Position numbers and translations under genes: made by a program
Assembly: GCF_042654365.1 (NCBI RefSeq)
Contig: NZ_JBHSGG010000034.1
Span: 12,625 to 76,624 of the forward strand
Reading direction: 5' to 3'
From: Coralloluteibacterium thermophilum
GTDB taxonomy: Bacteria; Pseudomonadota; Gammaproteobacteria; Xanthomonadales; Xanthomonadaceae
DNA length: 64,000 nt
Notes under the pieces: generated by a model
Seen by the model: the letters and a program-made list of their open reading frames with translations, nothing else
Told to the model about the DNA's origin: nothing
Databases searched by the model: none
Part shown: positions 16,258 to 26,331 of the stretch, piece by piece
How the letters are laid out: each line of letters starts with the position of its first letter
Position numbering within the stretch: position 1 is the stretch's first letter

Positions 16258-17252
16258 GCGCGTGTCCCCGCTTCAGCCACCTGCTCGTACTGCCGCACCT
16301 GCACGTGCAGAACGCCAACGCCGTTTCGAGCCCGTTGACGCATGGGTTCCCGTCGATGACGGCGTTCCTCGGCGCGATGTGGGCATTGGAGCGCAAGACC
16401 CAAGCAGCCGGCCTCGACCTGGCGTTCAAGGCGGTCGGCGTGGTCAGTCACGGTCACCAGGAGCAGGTCACCGAAGGTGGCTTCGTCAAGGCATTCCGGC
16501 TGACCCGCAACCCGGTCGGCAAGGACGGCGGCACCGCCGCCATCGTCGAGGAAGGCCGCATCCATCTGGAACTGAGCCTCGTGCTCGGCGTCGACAGCGA
16601 ACGCTGGAGCCGCGAACCGGAAGCGCGCGAAGCCGATCTCGCCACCGTGGCGGAGCTGCTTGCCGGCATGCGCATCGCAGGAGGCACCCTGTTGCCCCCC
16701 ACCCAACCAGGCCGGTTCCGCTACCGTCCCTGGAGTCTGGACCTGACCGGCACCGAAAGCGATCGACAGGCCGAGTTCCGCAAGGCGCGCATGCGGTTGC
16801 TGCCCGGCTTCGCACTGGTATCGCGCGAGGATCGGCTGGATGCACGGTTGGCCGAGCTGCAGGCCGAGAAGCCCGCGTCCACCCGCCTCGATGCATGGCT
16901 GTCGCTGTCGCGGATCAACTGGCGCTACCAGCCGGGCGAGAAAGACGGCAAGGGCGAATGGCTCAACGACCGCAAGGGCCAGGGCTGGATCGTGCCGATC
17001 CCGGTCGGCTATGGCGCGCTCGGCGAGCTGCATCCGGCAGGCAGCGTCGCCAACGCGCGTGATGCGGACACGCCATTCCGCTTCGTGGAAGGCCTCTATT
17101 CGGTTGGGGAATGGATCAGCCCACACCGGCTGCAAACGCCCCAGCAACTGCTCTGGTATGCGGACAGCCAACCCGAGATCGGCCTCTATCGCTGCCGCAA
17201 CGACTACCGCCCCGCTGCCGACGCGCTCGAGCAGCTCTACGACTTCGACTGA
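16254..17252 (+). CDS. csy2: Csy2 / Cas5f subunit of type I-F Cascade
   Basis: A 332-residue Cas5-like protein with a RAMP fold, which forms the tail of the Csy complex with Csy1 at the crRNA 5' handle. The N-terminus FSHLLVLPHLHVQNANAVSS and the later GFPSMTAFLGAMWAL are typical for Csy2. The C-terminal half contains WIVPIPVGYGALGEL and a final domain ending in YDFD. The ATG at 16254 overlaps the csy1 stop as ATGA, so translation is coupled. Csy3 follows 25 bases later with its own ribosome-binding site. Confidence 0.95.
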   Translation: MSACPRFSHLLVLPHLHVQNANAVSSPLTHGFPSMTAFLGAMWALERKTQAAGLDLAFKAVGVVSHGHQEQVTEGGFVKAFRLTRNPVGKDGGTAAIVEEGRIHLELSLVLGVDSERWSREPEAREADLATVAELLAGMRIAGGTLLPPTQPGRFRYRPWSLDLTGTESDRQAEFRKARMRLLPGFALVSREDRLDARLAELQAEKPASTRLDAWLSLSRINWRYQPGEKDGKGEWLNDRKGQGWIVPIPVGYGALGELHPAGSVANARDADTPFRFVEGLYSVGEWISPHRLQTPQQLLWYADSQPEIGLYRCRNDYRPAADALEQLYDFD

Positions 17253-17277
17253 CAGTCATCCGACAAGGAATCCCATC

Positions 17278-18315
17278 ATGTCCAAAGACCTCAAGACCGC
17301 CTCCGTCCTTGCCTTCGAGCGCAAGCTCGATCCCTCCGATGCGCTGTTCTTCGCGGGCGACTGGGCTGCGCGCGGCGAGTCCACCACCTGGCAACCAGTG
17401 AAGATCCGCGAGAAGTCGGTGCGCGGCACCATTTCCAATCGGCTCAAGACGAAGGACCAGGACCCGGCCAAGCTCGATGCCGCCATCGAGAACCCCAACC
17501 TCCAGACCGTGGACGTAGCCGCCCTTCCACTGGAGGCCGACACGCTCAAGGTCCAGTTCACCCTGCGCGTGCTCGGCGGCACCGGCGAGCCCTCGGCCTG
17601 CAACGACGCCGACTACCGCAAGAAGCTCGTCGCCACTGTCGGCGGCTACGTGCAGCAGCACGGCTTCGGCGAACTGGCGCGGCGCTATGCCGCCAACCTC
17701 GCCAACGGCCGCTTCCTGTGGCGCAACCGCATCGGCGCCGAGCAGGTGGAGGTGCAGGTCGCACACCTGAAGGATGGCAAGGCCGCCACGCAGTGGACGT
17801 TCCAGGCACTCGACCACTCCCTGCGCGAGCTGTCCGCACCGGCCGGCGGGGCCGAGGGGGTGAGCGCCTTGGCGACGGTGGTCGAGTCCGGCCTGGCCGG
17901 CAATGCGCATGTCCTGCTTCAGGTCACGGCCTTCGTGCGCGCCGGTGCGGGCCAGGAAGTCTTTCCCTCGCAGGAGCTGATCCTCGACCGCGGCCGGGGC
18001 GACAAGAGCAAGACGCTGTACGCCGTCGGCGAAGGCGAGAAAGCCATTGCCGCAATCCACTCGCAGAAGATCGGCAACGCCCTGCGTACGATCGATACCT
18101 GGTACCCCGGCGCGGATGAGAACGGACCGATCGCCGTGGAGCCCTACGGCTCGGTCACGACCCAGGGCAAGGCGTACCGTCAACCGAAGGACAAGTTGGA
18201 TTTCTACAACCTGCTGGACAACTGGGTCATCAAGGACAAGGCGCCCGACCTGGAGCAGCAGCACTTCGTCGTCGCGACCCTGGTCCGCGGTGGCGTGTTC
18301 GGCGACGCGGGCTGA
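17278..18315 (+). CDS. csy3: Csy3 / Cas7f backbone subunit of type I-F Cascade
   Basis: A 345-residue Cas7-type protein. Six copies form the helical backbone along the crRNA spacer in the Csy complex. Typical stretches are ASVLAFERKLDPSDALFFAGDW at the N-terminus, FLWRNRIGAEQVEVQV in the middle and the C-terminal DFYNLLDNWVIKDKAPD. The ATG at 17278 is preceded by AAGGA at about 17265-17269. The following cas6f starts 4 bases after the stop codon, in keeping with an operon in which Cascade subunits are made together. Confidence 0.96.
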   Translation: MSKDLKTASVLAFERKLDPSDALFFAGDWAARGESTTWQPVKIREKSVRGTISNRLKTKDQDPAKLDAAIENPNLQTVDVAALPLEADTLKVQFTLRVLGGTGEPSACNDADYRKKLVATVGGYVQQHGFGELARRYAANLANGRFLWRNRIGAEQVEVQVAHLKDGKAATQWTFQALDHSLRELSAPAGGAEGVSALATVVESGLAGNAHVLLQVTAFVRAGAGQEVFPSQELILDRGRGDKSKTLYAVGEGEKAIAAIHSQKIGNALRTIDTWYPGADENGPIAVEPYGSVTTQGKAYRQPKDKLDFYNLLDNWVIKDKAPDLEQQHFVVATLVRGGVFGDAG

Positions 18316-18319
18316 TGCC

Positions 18320-18886
18320 ATGGATCATTACCTGGAGTGCCGCCTGCGCCGCGACCCGGAACTGACGCCTCAGCATCTGCTCAATGGCCTGTACGCCCGA
18401 CTCCATCGCGCTCTTGCGCAGTTGGGCTGCCAGGACATCGGCGTCAGCTTTCCCGAACACGACGACAGCAAACCCACACTGGGAGGTCGCGTGCGTCTGC
18501 ATGGCTTCGAAGCGTCGCTACGGACACTGATGGCAACCGGCTGGATCGAGGGGATGCTCGATCACCTGCATCTGTCGGCGATCACTCCCGTTCCTACGGG
18601 TGTCCAGCATCGGCGGGTAAGCCGGGTACAGGCCAAGAGCAGCCCCGCCCGGCTTCGCCGGCGCGCCATGCGTCGCCACGGACTCGACGACGACACTGCG
18701 CAGCAGCGCATTCCGGACACGGTCGCCAAGCGGCTCATGCTCCCCCATGTCGTCATCGGAAGCCGCAGCACGGGACAGCCCACGTTTCCGCTCTTCGTTC
18801 AGCACGGCCCCCTGCTTCCCGAGCCGGTGTCCGGTGCCTTTAACAGCTACGGCCTGAGCCGGGAGGCGACCGTTCCCTGGTTCTGA
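18320..18886 (+). CDS. cas6f: Cas6f (Csy4) crRNA-processing endoribonuclease
   Basis: A 188-residue nuclease that cuts precursor crRNA at the 3' base of the CTGCC/GGCAG repeat hairpin, leaving the CUCAGAAA handle, and stays on the crRNA 3' end. Strong similarity to Pseudomonas Csy4 is visible: MDHYLECRLRRDPE, His29 in ARLHRAL (the catalytic His position), VSRVQAKSSPARLRRR with the arginine-rich helix that grips the stem, IPDTVAKRL, STGQ with the likely catalytic serine, and the terminal YGLSREATVPWF. It is the last cas gene and is followed by a terminator-like hairpin and then the array. Confidence 0.97.
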   Translation: MDHYLECRLRRDPELTPQHLLNGLYARLHRALAQLGCQDIGVSFPEHDDSKPTLGGRVRLHGFEASLRTLMATGWIEGMLDHLHLSAITPVPTGVQHRRVSRVQAKSSPARLRRRAMRRHGLDDDTAQQRIPDTVAKRLMLPHVVIGSRSTGQPTFPLFVQHGPLLPEPVSGAFNSYGLSREATVPWF

Positions 18887-18919
18887 CCCTTTTCTGAGCG
18901 AGCCCAATCTTCGGCCATC

Positions 18920-18932
18920 TTTCAATCACTTA
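18920..18932 (+). promoter_or_regulatory. IHF-like site in the CRISPR leader
   Basis: TTTCAATCACTTA matches the IHF consensus WATCAANNNNTTR at all but one defined position. It lies 84 bases before the first repeat. In I-E and I-F systems IHF bends the leader to allow spacer integration, so an IHF site here is expected. The match is by eye only. Confidence 0.45.
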
Positions 18933-18934
18933 GC

Positions 18935-18969
18935 GGCCGACCTCCTGAAAGGGAGGTCGGCCTTCTTTT
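18935..18969 (+). terminator. Intrinsic terminator after cas6f
   Basis: GGCCGACCTCC and GGAGGTCGGCC form an 11-bp stem with a 6-base loop, followed directly by TTCTTTT. It should end the csy operon transcript. It also isolates the array from cas read-through and leaves only 46 bases between the T-run and the first repeat. Confidence 0.85.
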
Positions 18970-19015
18970 GCCTCATACGCTAGAGTTGGCGCGGCTTCCG
19001 GTGCCATGGCTTCTA

Positions 19016-22000
19016 GTTCACTGCCGTGTAGGCAGCTCAGAAAATCGCTCGCGAGCTGCGCACGGCCATGGGCGCGTTCACTGCCGTGTAGGCAGCTCAG
19101 AAAGCGTCGTCCCGGCAGTTCTCGCTGGACATGCCGTTCACTGCCGTGTAGGCAGCTCAGAAATTGCGCTCCTTGAAGGCGTAGTCCGTCTTGAGGTTCA
19201 CTGCCGTGTAGGCAGCTCAGAAAGTCACCGCCGTCACCAACGTCACCACCGTCACGTTCACTGCCGTGTAGGCAGCTCAGAAAGCGGACGCCAGCAACAC
19301 CGCGTACTTCTCGATGTTCACTGCCGTGTAGGCAGCTCAGAAATCGTCCACGAACAAATGACCACCCGGAGGAATGTTCACTGCCGTGTAGGCAGCTCAG
19401 AAAACAACGACGAACGCGATCAGCGCCCTCTTGGCGTTCACTGCCGTGTAGGCAGCTCAGAAAGTCGTGGAGGGCAACCACACGGGCAACCCCGAGTTCA
19501 CTGCCGTGTAGGCAGCTCAGAAAAGTCGGTGAGCCGCATGCCTGCGGCCCTGCTCGTTCACTGCCGTGTAGGCAGCTCAGAAACGGATGGGGTCAGCGAG
19601 CACGACTGGCGTTTCGTTCACTGCCGTGTAGGCAGCTCAGAAATCCAGTGAGTACGGCAGGGTTCGGCTGGTACCGTTCACTGCCGTGTAGGCAGCTCAG
19701 AAATTCGTGTCGCCGGACGCCGGAATGGTGGCGGTGTTCACTGCCGTGTAGGCAGCTCAGAAACGTGGCCGGCTCCGTACCCGGGGCTTGCGCTCGTTCA
19801 CTGCCGTGTAGGCAGCTCAGAAAGCGTCAGGGTCCAGCGCTCCCGGCTCACGCTCGTTCACTGCCGTGTAGGCAGCTCAGAAAAGCCCGCCGTGCTTGCG
19901 CGCGATGGCGTCGAGGTTCACTGCCGTGTAGGCAGCTCAGAAAATGTGCCCGATGCGCCGGCCGCCGCGCAGGAGGTTCACTGCCGTGTAGGCAGCTCAG
20001 AAAATGACGGCGACATCGGGCCGGACATCGCGTTCGTTCACTGCCGTGTAGGCAGCTCAGAAAGGCGACTGCGCCCACGCGGCGAGCACCGGCGAGTTCA
20101 CTGCCGTGTAGGCAGCTCAGAAAGCGCAACACCTGAAGGAGCGAGAGGACGATGCGTTCACTGCCGTGTAGGCAGCTCAGAAACAGATGTAGTGCTGGTT
20201 GACGCCGACGAGCCAGTTCACTGCCGTGTAGGCAGCTCAGAAAGAACGGCACGTAGCCGCCAGCCACGGGCTGGTGTTCACTGCCGTGTAGGCAGCTCAG
20301 AAACCGGCACATCAGGGGAGAGGATCCCGACCTTGTTCACTGCCGTGTAGGCAGCTCAGAAAGTGGCCCGTCTGGACAGCTATCGCCAGATAACGTTCAC
20401 TGCCGTGTAGGCAGCTCAGAAAGTACGTCCAGGCGCGCGAAGAGATGGAGCGCCGTTCACTGCCGTGTAGGCAGCTCAGAAAAGCTCGCGGCTCTCCTGC
20501 ACGGGGCCGCTACGGTTCACTGCCGTGTAGGCAGCTCAGAAATTGTCGTCGCGGTTGATCGCGAGCGCCGGCGAGTTCACTGCCGTGTAGGCAGCTCAGA
20601 AAGGCGCGATCTGGGGCGACTACGACGAGGGCGAGTTCACTGCCGTGTAGGCAGCTCAGAAAGTGTGCAGAAACACAGCGATGTCGGGCAGGTCGTTCAC
20701 TGCCGTGTAGGCAGCTCAGAAAAAGGACCGCGACGAGGCGATCAAGCGCGTCGCGTTCACTGCCGTGTAGGCAGCTCAGAAAGCGCACGAGGTAGCGCAG
20801 TTCCCACACGCCCGGTTCACTGCCGTGTAGGCAGCTCAGAAATGCTCAACCGCCTGCGCGGTCTCCGGGGCCTGGTTCACTGCCGTGTAGGCAGCTCAGA
20901 AAGACACCAGCCTGCCGCCGTAGCCCCACTGAGTGTTCACTGCCGTGTAGGCAGCTCAGAAAATCGCAAGGCGCGCGGTTGGTCGTATTCCGTGGTTCAC
21001 TGCCGTGTAGGCAGCTCAGAAATGGGACTTTGCCGACCTCGCCCGTCCTCGGACGTTCACTGCCGTGTAGGCAGCTCAGAAAGCCGGCCATTTGCCGGAC
21101 GGCGAAGTGGACGAGTTCACTGCCGTGTAGGCAGCTCAGAAAGTTGCCGTTACTGGGCAAAGATCGTTCGCGCGGTTCACTGCCGTGTAGGCAGCTCAGA
21201 AAATCGTCGTCAGGCCCTACAGCGTCGATGGAATGTTCACTGCCGTGTAGGCAGCTCAGAAAATGCGGAATAATCCAGCGCGGCTTTGTAGGCGGTTCAC
21301 TGCCGTGTAGGCAGCTCAGAAAAGGGTGAGGCCGGCGCCTCCGCCCAACCCGCCGTTCACTGCCGTGTAGGCAGCTCAGAAACGCACGGCGCGCGCGACC
21401 GCAGGGATGCTGCCGGTTCACTGCCGTGTAGGCAGCTCAGAAAGCGCTGAGGCCGGTCGCGAATGCCGCGAGTAGGTTCACTGCCGTGTAGGCAGCTCAG
21501 AAACAGTCCTGGACGTCGTCGACGATGTGCATGGGGTTCACTGCCGTGTAGGCAGCTCAGAAAAGCTCGCGCAGGGCGAGTTCCATTTCCACGGGGTTCA
21601 CTGCCGTGTAGGCAGCTCAGAAAATCACCGTCTGCAGGGGCTCCGTGGCCGCCGCGTTCACTGCCGTGTAGGCAGCTCAGAAATCGTCGAACTCGATGCA
21701 GGCCAGAACCTTCATGTTCACTGCCGTGTAGGCAGCTCAGAAAAAACGCGCATGCACGCCGGAAAGGTCCACACCGTTCACTGCCGTGTAGGCAGCTCAG
21801 AAAGCGAAGGCCTGCTGCACCGGCGCTTTACGCACGTTCACTGCCGTGTAGGCAGCTCAGAAATTCCTGATCGCGGTCAGCAGATGCGGGTTCGTGTTCA
21901 CTGCCGTGTAGGCAGCTCAGAAACACCGAGGGGTCCGACGGATGCGCCCAGGGGGCGTTCACTGCCGTGTAGGCAGCTCAGAAATGACCGGCCACCCGCA

Positions 22001-25000
22001 GTTCGGCGCTCGATGAGTTCACTGCCGTGTAGGCAGCTCAGAAAAAGAGCCAACAGCCCGAACAGCATGAGTCGCCGTTCACTGCCGTGTAGGCAGCTCA
22101 GAAATCGCTCAGTCGGCTTGGGAGTCGTATGAGCGAGTTCACTGCCGTGTAGGCAGCTCAGAAACAGCACCGCCCCAGCAAGGCCAGCCCAAAACAGTTC
22201 ACTGCCGTGTAGGCAGCTCAGAAACAAATTCACCCAGCGGTGGCAGCGCCGGACAGCGTTCACTGCCGTGTAGGCAGCTCAGAAAGCAAGCAGGCTCGGC
22301 GGATGCGAATGACAGATGTTCACTGCCGTGTAGGCAGCTCAGAAACGTCGATGGCTCCCGAGGCCGGTCCACGGCCGGTTCACTGCCGTGTAGGCAGCTC
22401 AGAAATTCGCCGACGGTCTCGGTCGCGGCGAAATCGGGTTCACTGCCGTGTAGGCAGCTCAGAAAATCGCGCGGTGCAGGTCGGAGAGGTTCGCGTTGTT
22501 CACTGCCGTGTAGGCAGCTCAGAAATTCGAGCCCGGCGCGTCTCTTCGCGCCGGGGCGTTCACTGCCGTGTAGGCAGCTCAGAAATGCCGGACGTGGGGC
22601 GCGACGAGTGCGGCCGCGTTCACTGCCGTGTAGGCAGCTCAGAAAGGTCGGTTCGAGAACGCGGACATCGGGACCCTGTTCACTGCCGTGTAGGCAGCTC
22701 AGAAAGCGATGCGCTGCGTCGCGAGCTCGCCACGCCGGTTCACTGCCGTGTAGGCAGCTCAGAAAGGCCGCTTCGTCCAGCCCCGACGCCAGGCGCCGTT
22801 CACTGCCGTGTAGGCAGCTCAGAAAACCGGAGACCGCACCGTGTCTGACCTCGCAATGTTCACTGCCGTGTAGGCAGCTCAGAAAACGCCTCGATCCACC
22901 GGCCGGTGGTGTCGTCGGTTCACTGCCGTGTAGGCAGCTCAGAAATCGCGCTCGATCAGCGCGATGACCCGTTCCCGGTTCACTGCCGTGTAGGCAGCTC
23001 AGAAATCGATGCGCTTCGTGCGGTAGACCTTGCCCAGGTTCACTGCCGTGTAGGCAGCTCAGAAAATCACGCCCGGCGGCGACCTTGTCGTCACTGAGTT
23101 CACTGCCGTGTAGGCAGCTCAGAAAAAGCGCATCGTGTACGACCAGGCCCCGGCGAAGTTCACTGCCGTGTAGGCAGCTCAGAAAGCAATCCTGGGTCCG
23201 ATGTTCCTGCGGTCGCTGTTCACTGCCGTGTAGGCAGCTCAGAAAATCCAGGGCACGCCGTACGTGATCGTGGACATGTTCACTGCCGTGTAGGCAGCTC
23301 AGAAAAGGTCGGCAGTTCAAGGCAGGCCCCTGGATTCGTTCACTGCCGTGTAGGCAGCTCAGAAATGACCGACCTGCCCCAGCCAGGAGACAGCCTCGTT
23401 CACTGCCGTGTAGGCAGCTCAGAAAGCGTACATCGCCCACTCGAAGGCGGGGTCCTCGTTCACTGCCGTGTAGGCAGCTCAGAAAGACACATCGGCGATG
23501 AGCTGGTCGATCTCGCCGTTCACTGCCGTGTAGGCAGCTCAGAAAACCATACGCCAGTGCGAGCCGGCGTCCACGGCGTTCACTGCCGTGTAGGCAGCTC
23601 AGAAAGCGCTGCGGCGGCTTGGGTGCCGCTTGCCGCGGTTCACTGCCGTGTAGGCAGCTCAGAAAGCGGCCGTCCCCGCAAAGACAGCCACCTGGCGGTT
23701 CACTGCCGTGTAGGCAGCTCAGAAAATGACCGACCATCTGACCATCCCCGCCGCCATGTTCACTGCCGTGTAGGCAGCTCAGAAAACAAGGCATTCGCGA
23801 GCGCCGCCGAAGCGCGCGTTCACTGCCGTGTAGGCAGCTCAGAAAACAATCAGCGGCGCGCTGGCAACGAGGGACGGGTTCACTGCCGTGTAGGCAGCTC
23901 AGAAATCGACCAGGCACTCCCTGCCTCGTTCCATCATGTTCACTGCCGTGTAGGCAGCTCAGAAATGCAGAGCGCCTCGGCGACGCTTTCGGAGTAGGTT
24001 CACTGCCGTGTAGGCAGCTCAGAAATGACACCTTGAATCGAGGAGCAAAGCGATGAGGTTCACTGCCGTGTAGGCAGCTCAGAAAGCACCCATGACCGCA
24101 CCGCCACAATACACGTCGTTCACTGCCGTGTAGGCAGCTCAGAAAGCCGGAGCCCGTGAGCAATTCCGGCCGCAGGCGTTCACTGCCGTGTAGGCAGCTC
24201 AGAAAAACGAATTGGCGAATGTCCGCGCTGCCGTGGCGTTCACTGCCGTGTAGGCAGCTCAGAAATCCGTGGATCGCGATGCGCGCTTCCTCTTCCGGTT
24301 CACTGCCGTGTAGGCAGCTCAGAAATTCCGACATCATCCGCGCTGCGGGCCTTATGCGTTCACTGCCGTGTAGGCAGCTCAGAAAGGTTCCGAGGCGGGC
24401 GAGGAGGCAGCCGACGTGTTCACTGCCGTGTAGGCAGCTCAGAAAGTTGAGTAGTGGACGGCGCGCGCGGCTTAGGAGTTCACTGCCGTGTAGGCAGCTC
24501 AGAAAAGTGGGAGCCAGCGTCCACCGCCCGAATGCGGGTTCACTGCCGTGTAGGCAGCTCAGAAAATCGTGCTACTCGGCATGCTAGTCGCGGCGGCGTT
24601 CACTGCCGTGTAGGCAGCTCAGAAAATGCGGCCCGCTCGCGCATCATATGCTCCGCGGTTCACTGCCGTGTAGGCAGCTCAGAAATGTTCTGCTGGGAGA
24701 CCGTCAACGACGCCAAGGTTCACTGCCGTGTAGGCAGCTCAGAAACGGGAGACACCCCGCCGCATGGGCGCCGTCGAGTTCACTGCCGTGTAGGCAGCTC
24801 AGAAACCTGACTGCCGCAATGGCGCACACGCCGTGCGGTTCACTGCCGTGTAGGCAGCTCAGAAAGAGCACGTCGAGCAGCGTGGACTTGAAGTCCTGTT
24901 CACTGCCGTGTAGGCAGCTCAGAAACGCTCCTGCATGTCCGCGAAATCGGCGAGCATGTTCACTGCCGTGTAGGCAGCTCAGAAACTGCAGGGCGACAAG

Positions 25001-25765
25001 CCGCCGCCTGCGCAGCCGTTCACTGCCGTGTAGGCAGCTCAGAAATACTCGCTTGAAGTTGTCGCGCGCGCTGCGTGGTTCACTGCCGTGTAGGCAGCTC
25101 AGAAAACTCCACGGCGTAGCCCATGCCGCGCATCGCGGTTCACTGCCGTGTAGGCAGCTCAGAAAGTGCTTAGGCGGACGACCCCGCTTGCGGGCAAGTT
25201 CACTGCCGTGTAGGCAGCTCAGAAATGTGGCGCCGCCCGACCCGGACCCGCCCGAAGGTTCACTGCCGTGTAGGCAGCTCAGAAAGCAATCCTCAAGCAT
25301 TCCGAAGCCCTCGCCACGTTCACTGCCGTGTAGGCAGCTCAGAAAACTGAGCTCGATGTAGACGCACCATTCCGGCAGTTCACTGCCGTGTAGGCAGCTC
25401 AGAAAGCATGCAGCTCGCCGATGATGCGGCCAGCGTCGTTCACTGCCGTGTAGGCAGCTCAGAAAATGGTCCGCACCGGTTTTCGATGGGCAAGCGAGTT
25501 CACTGCCGTGTAGGCAGCTCAGAAAGAAGTCCTGCGAGATCAGCACGATGTCCATGCGTTCACTGCCGTGTAGGCAGCTCAGAAATGGACACGGCGATGG
25601 AGACGCCGCCCAACGCCGTTCACTGCCGTGTAGGCAGCTCAGAAACGCATCGCACGCGTGCATCAGGACGGCACCACGTTCACTGCCGTGTAGGCAGCTC
25701 AGAAACTCCACAAACGCCGGCAGTGCGAGGGGCAGCCGTTCACTGCCGTGTAGGCAGCTCAGAGA
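19016..25765 (+). CRISPR. Type I-F CRISPR array, 113 repeats and 112 spacers
   Basis: The repeats are 28 bases, start GTTCA, form the stem CTGCC/GGCAG with loop GTGTA, and end CTCAGAAA. Every one appears identical by eye except the last (25738), which ends CTCAGAGA. The handle direction and repeat decay at the right end place the leader on the left, next to cas6f, and the oldest spacers on the right. Spacers are 32 bases except for one of 31 (20304-20334) and three of 33 (21383-21415, 21924-21956, 22225-22257). Open frames through the array that repeat CRVGSSE or LSCLHGSE are repeat translations, not genes. The length and uniformity indicate a long-active adaptive system. Confidence 0.98.
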
Positions 25766-25796
25766 TGGTCGATGTCATCGCGCAGCCGCGGTGCGT

Positions 25797-25891
25797 GCTC
25801 ATTGCCCTGCAGGCAGCTCAGAGAGCCAAGGCTATATCTGACGGGAGAGAGCGGGAGTTCGCTGCCGTGCAGACAGCAGGCCGCCCAGAAG
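25797..25891 (+). CRISPR. Decayed trailer end of the I-F array
   Basis: Two further repeat copies keep the register. One at 25797-25824 starts GCTCATTGCCCTGCAGGCAG and ends CTCAGAGA. One at 25857-25891 carries several substitutions and a 7-base insertion (AGGCCGC) after GACAGC. They are separated by spacers of 31 and 32 bases. This is the normal ageing of leader-distal repeats. They probably no longer yield proper crRNAs. Confidence 0.85.
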
Positions 25892-25928
25892 ACGAGGGCG
25901 CCCTTCGCCATTGTCCCCGCCCCGCGCG

Positions 25929-25957
25929 TTGACCTGCACCCGGGCCGGGCGTAAGGT
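25929..25957 (+). promoter_or_regulatory. Candidate promoter of the riboswitch-metE transcript
   Basis: TTGACC (25929-25934) and TAAGGT (25952-25957) are separated by 17 bases, about 40 bases after the last decayed repeat. Transcription would start near 25963, right at the beginning of the cobalamin riboswitch. Confidence 0.55.
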
Positions 25958-25959
25958 CG

Positions 25960-26185
25960 GCCGGCCGAGGTTCCATCGCTTCATCCGCATGTTGCGATGG
26001 ACTAAGAGGGAATCCGGTGGAAATCCGGAGCTGCCCCGCAGCGGTCAGCGGAAACGAACGCCGTCACGGTGACGCGGCAACGCGCATCGGGAAACGCACT
26101 GGGCGGGCACGCCCGGGAAGCGATGGCCAGTAGGTGGGAAGGCGCAGCCTTGCCGTGTCCGCGAGCCCGAAGACCTGCCCCGGCC
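25960..26185 (+). ncRNA. Cobalamin (B12) riboswitch upstream of metE
   Basis: The conserved core is plain: GGGAATCCGGTGGAAATCCGG, GCTGCCCCGCAGCGGT and, near the 3' end, AGCCCGAAGACCTGCC, the hallmarks of the adenosylcobalamin riboswitch. The outer stem can form between CGGCCGG at about 25957-25963 and CCGGCCG at about 26180-26186. It lies in the 5' leader of metE. Bound cobalamin should lower expression of the B12-independent methionine synthase, so the organism presumably also has a B12-dependent MetH. The boundaries are approximate. Confidence 0.93.
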
Positions 26186-26331
26186 GCGGCGCGCAGCAGC
26201 GCGCCGCGTGTCTGCCGGGCGTCCCGCGGGGGAGGTGCCGGCACGTGCGCGACCGCCGGCCCGCCGGCGGCGTCGCGGCGTGCCGCTCCGCGGGCGGCCG
26301 GTCGTCCCGACCCGACCGCACGGAGTTCCGC

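Noticed and set aside
18930..25932. Long open frames across the array with repeating CRVGSSE / LSCLHGSE peptides, up to 712 residues
   Set aside because: They are translations of the 28-base repeat with spacers; the 60-base period keeps the frames open. No codon bias, start signals or conserved spacer-encoded part.
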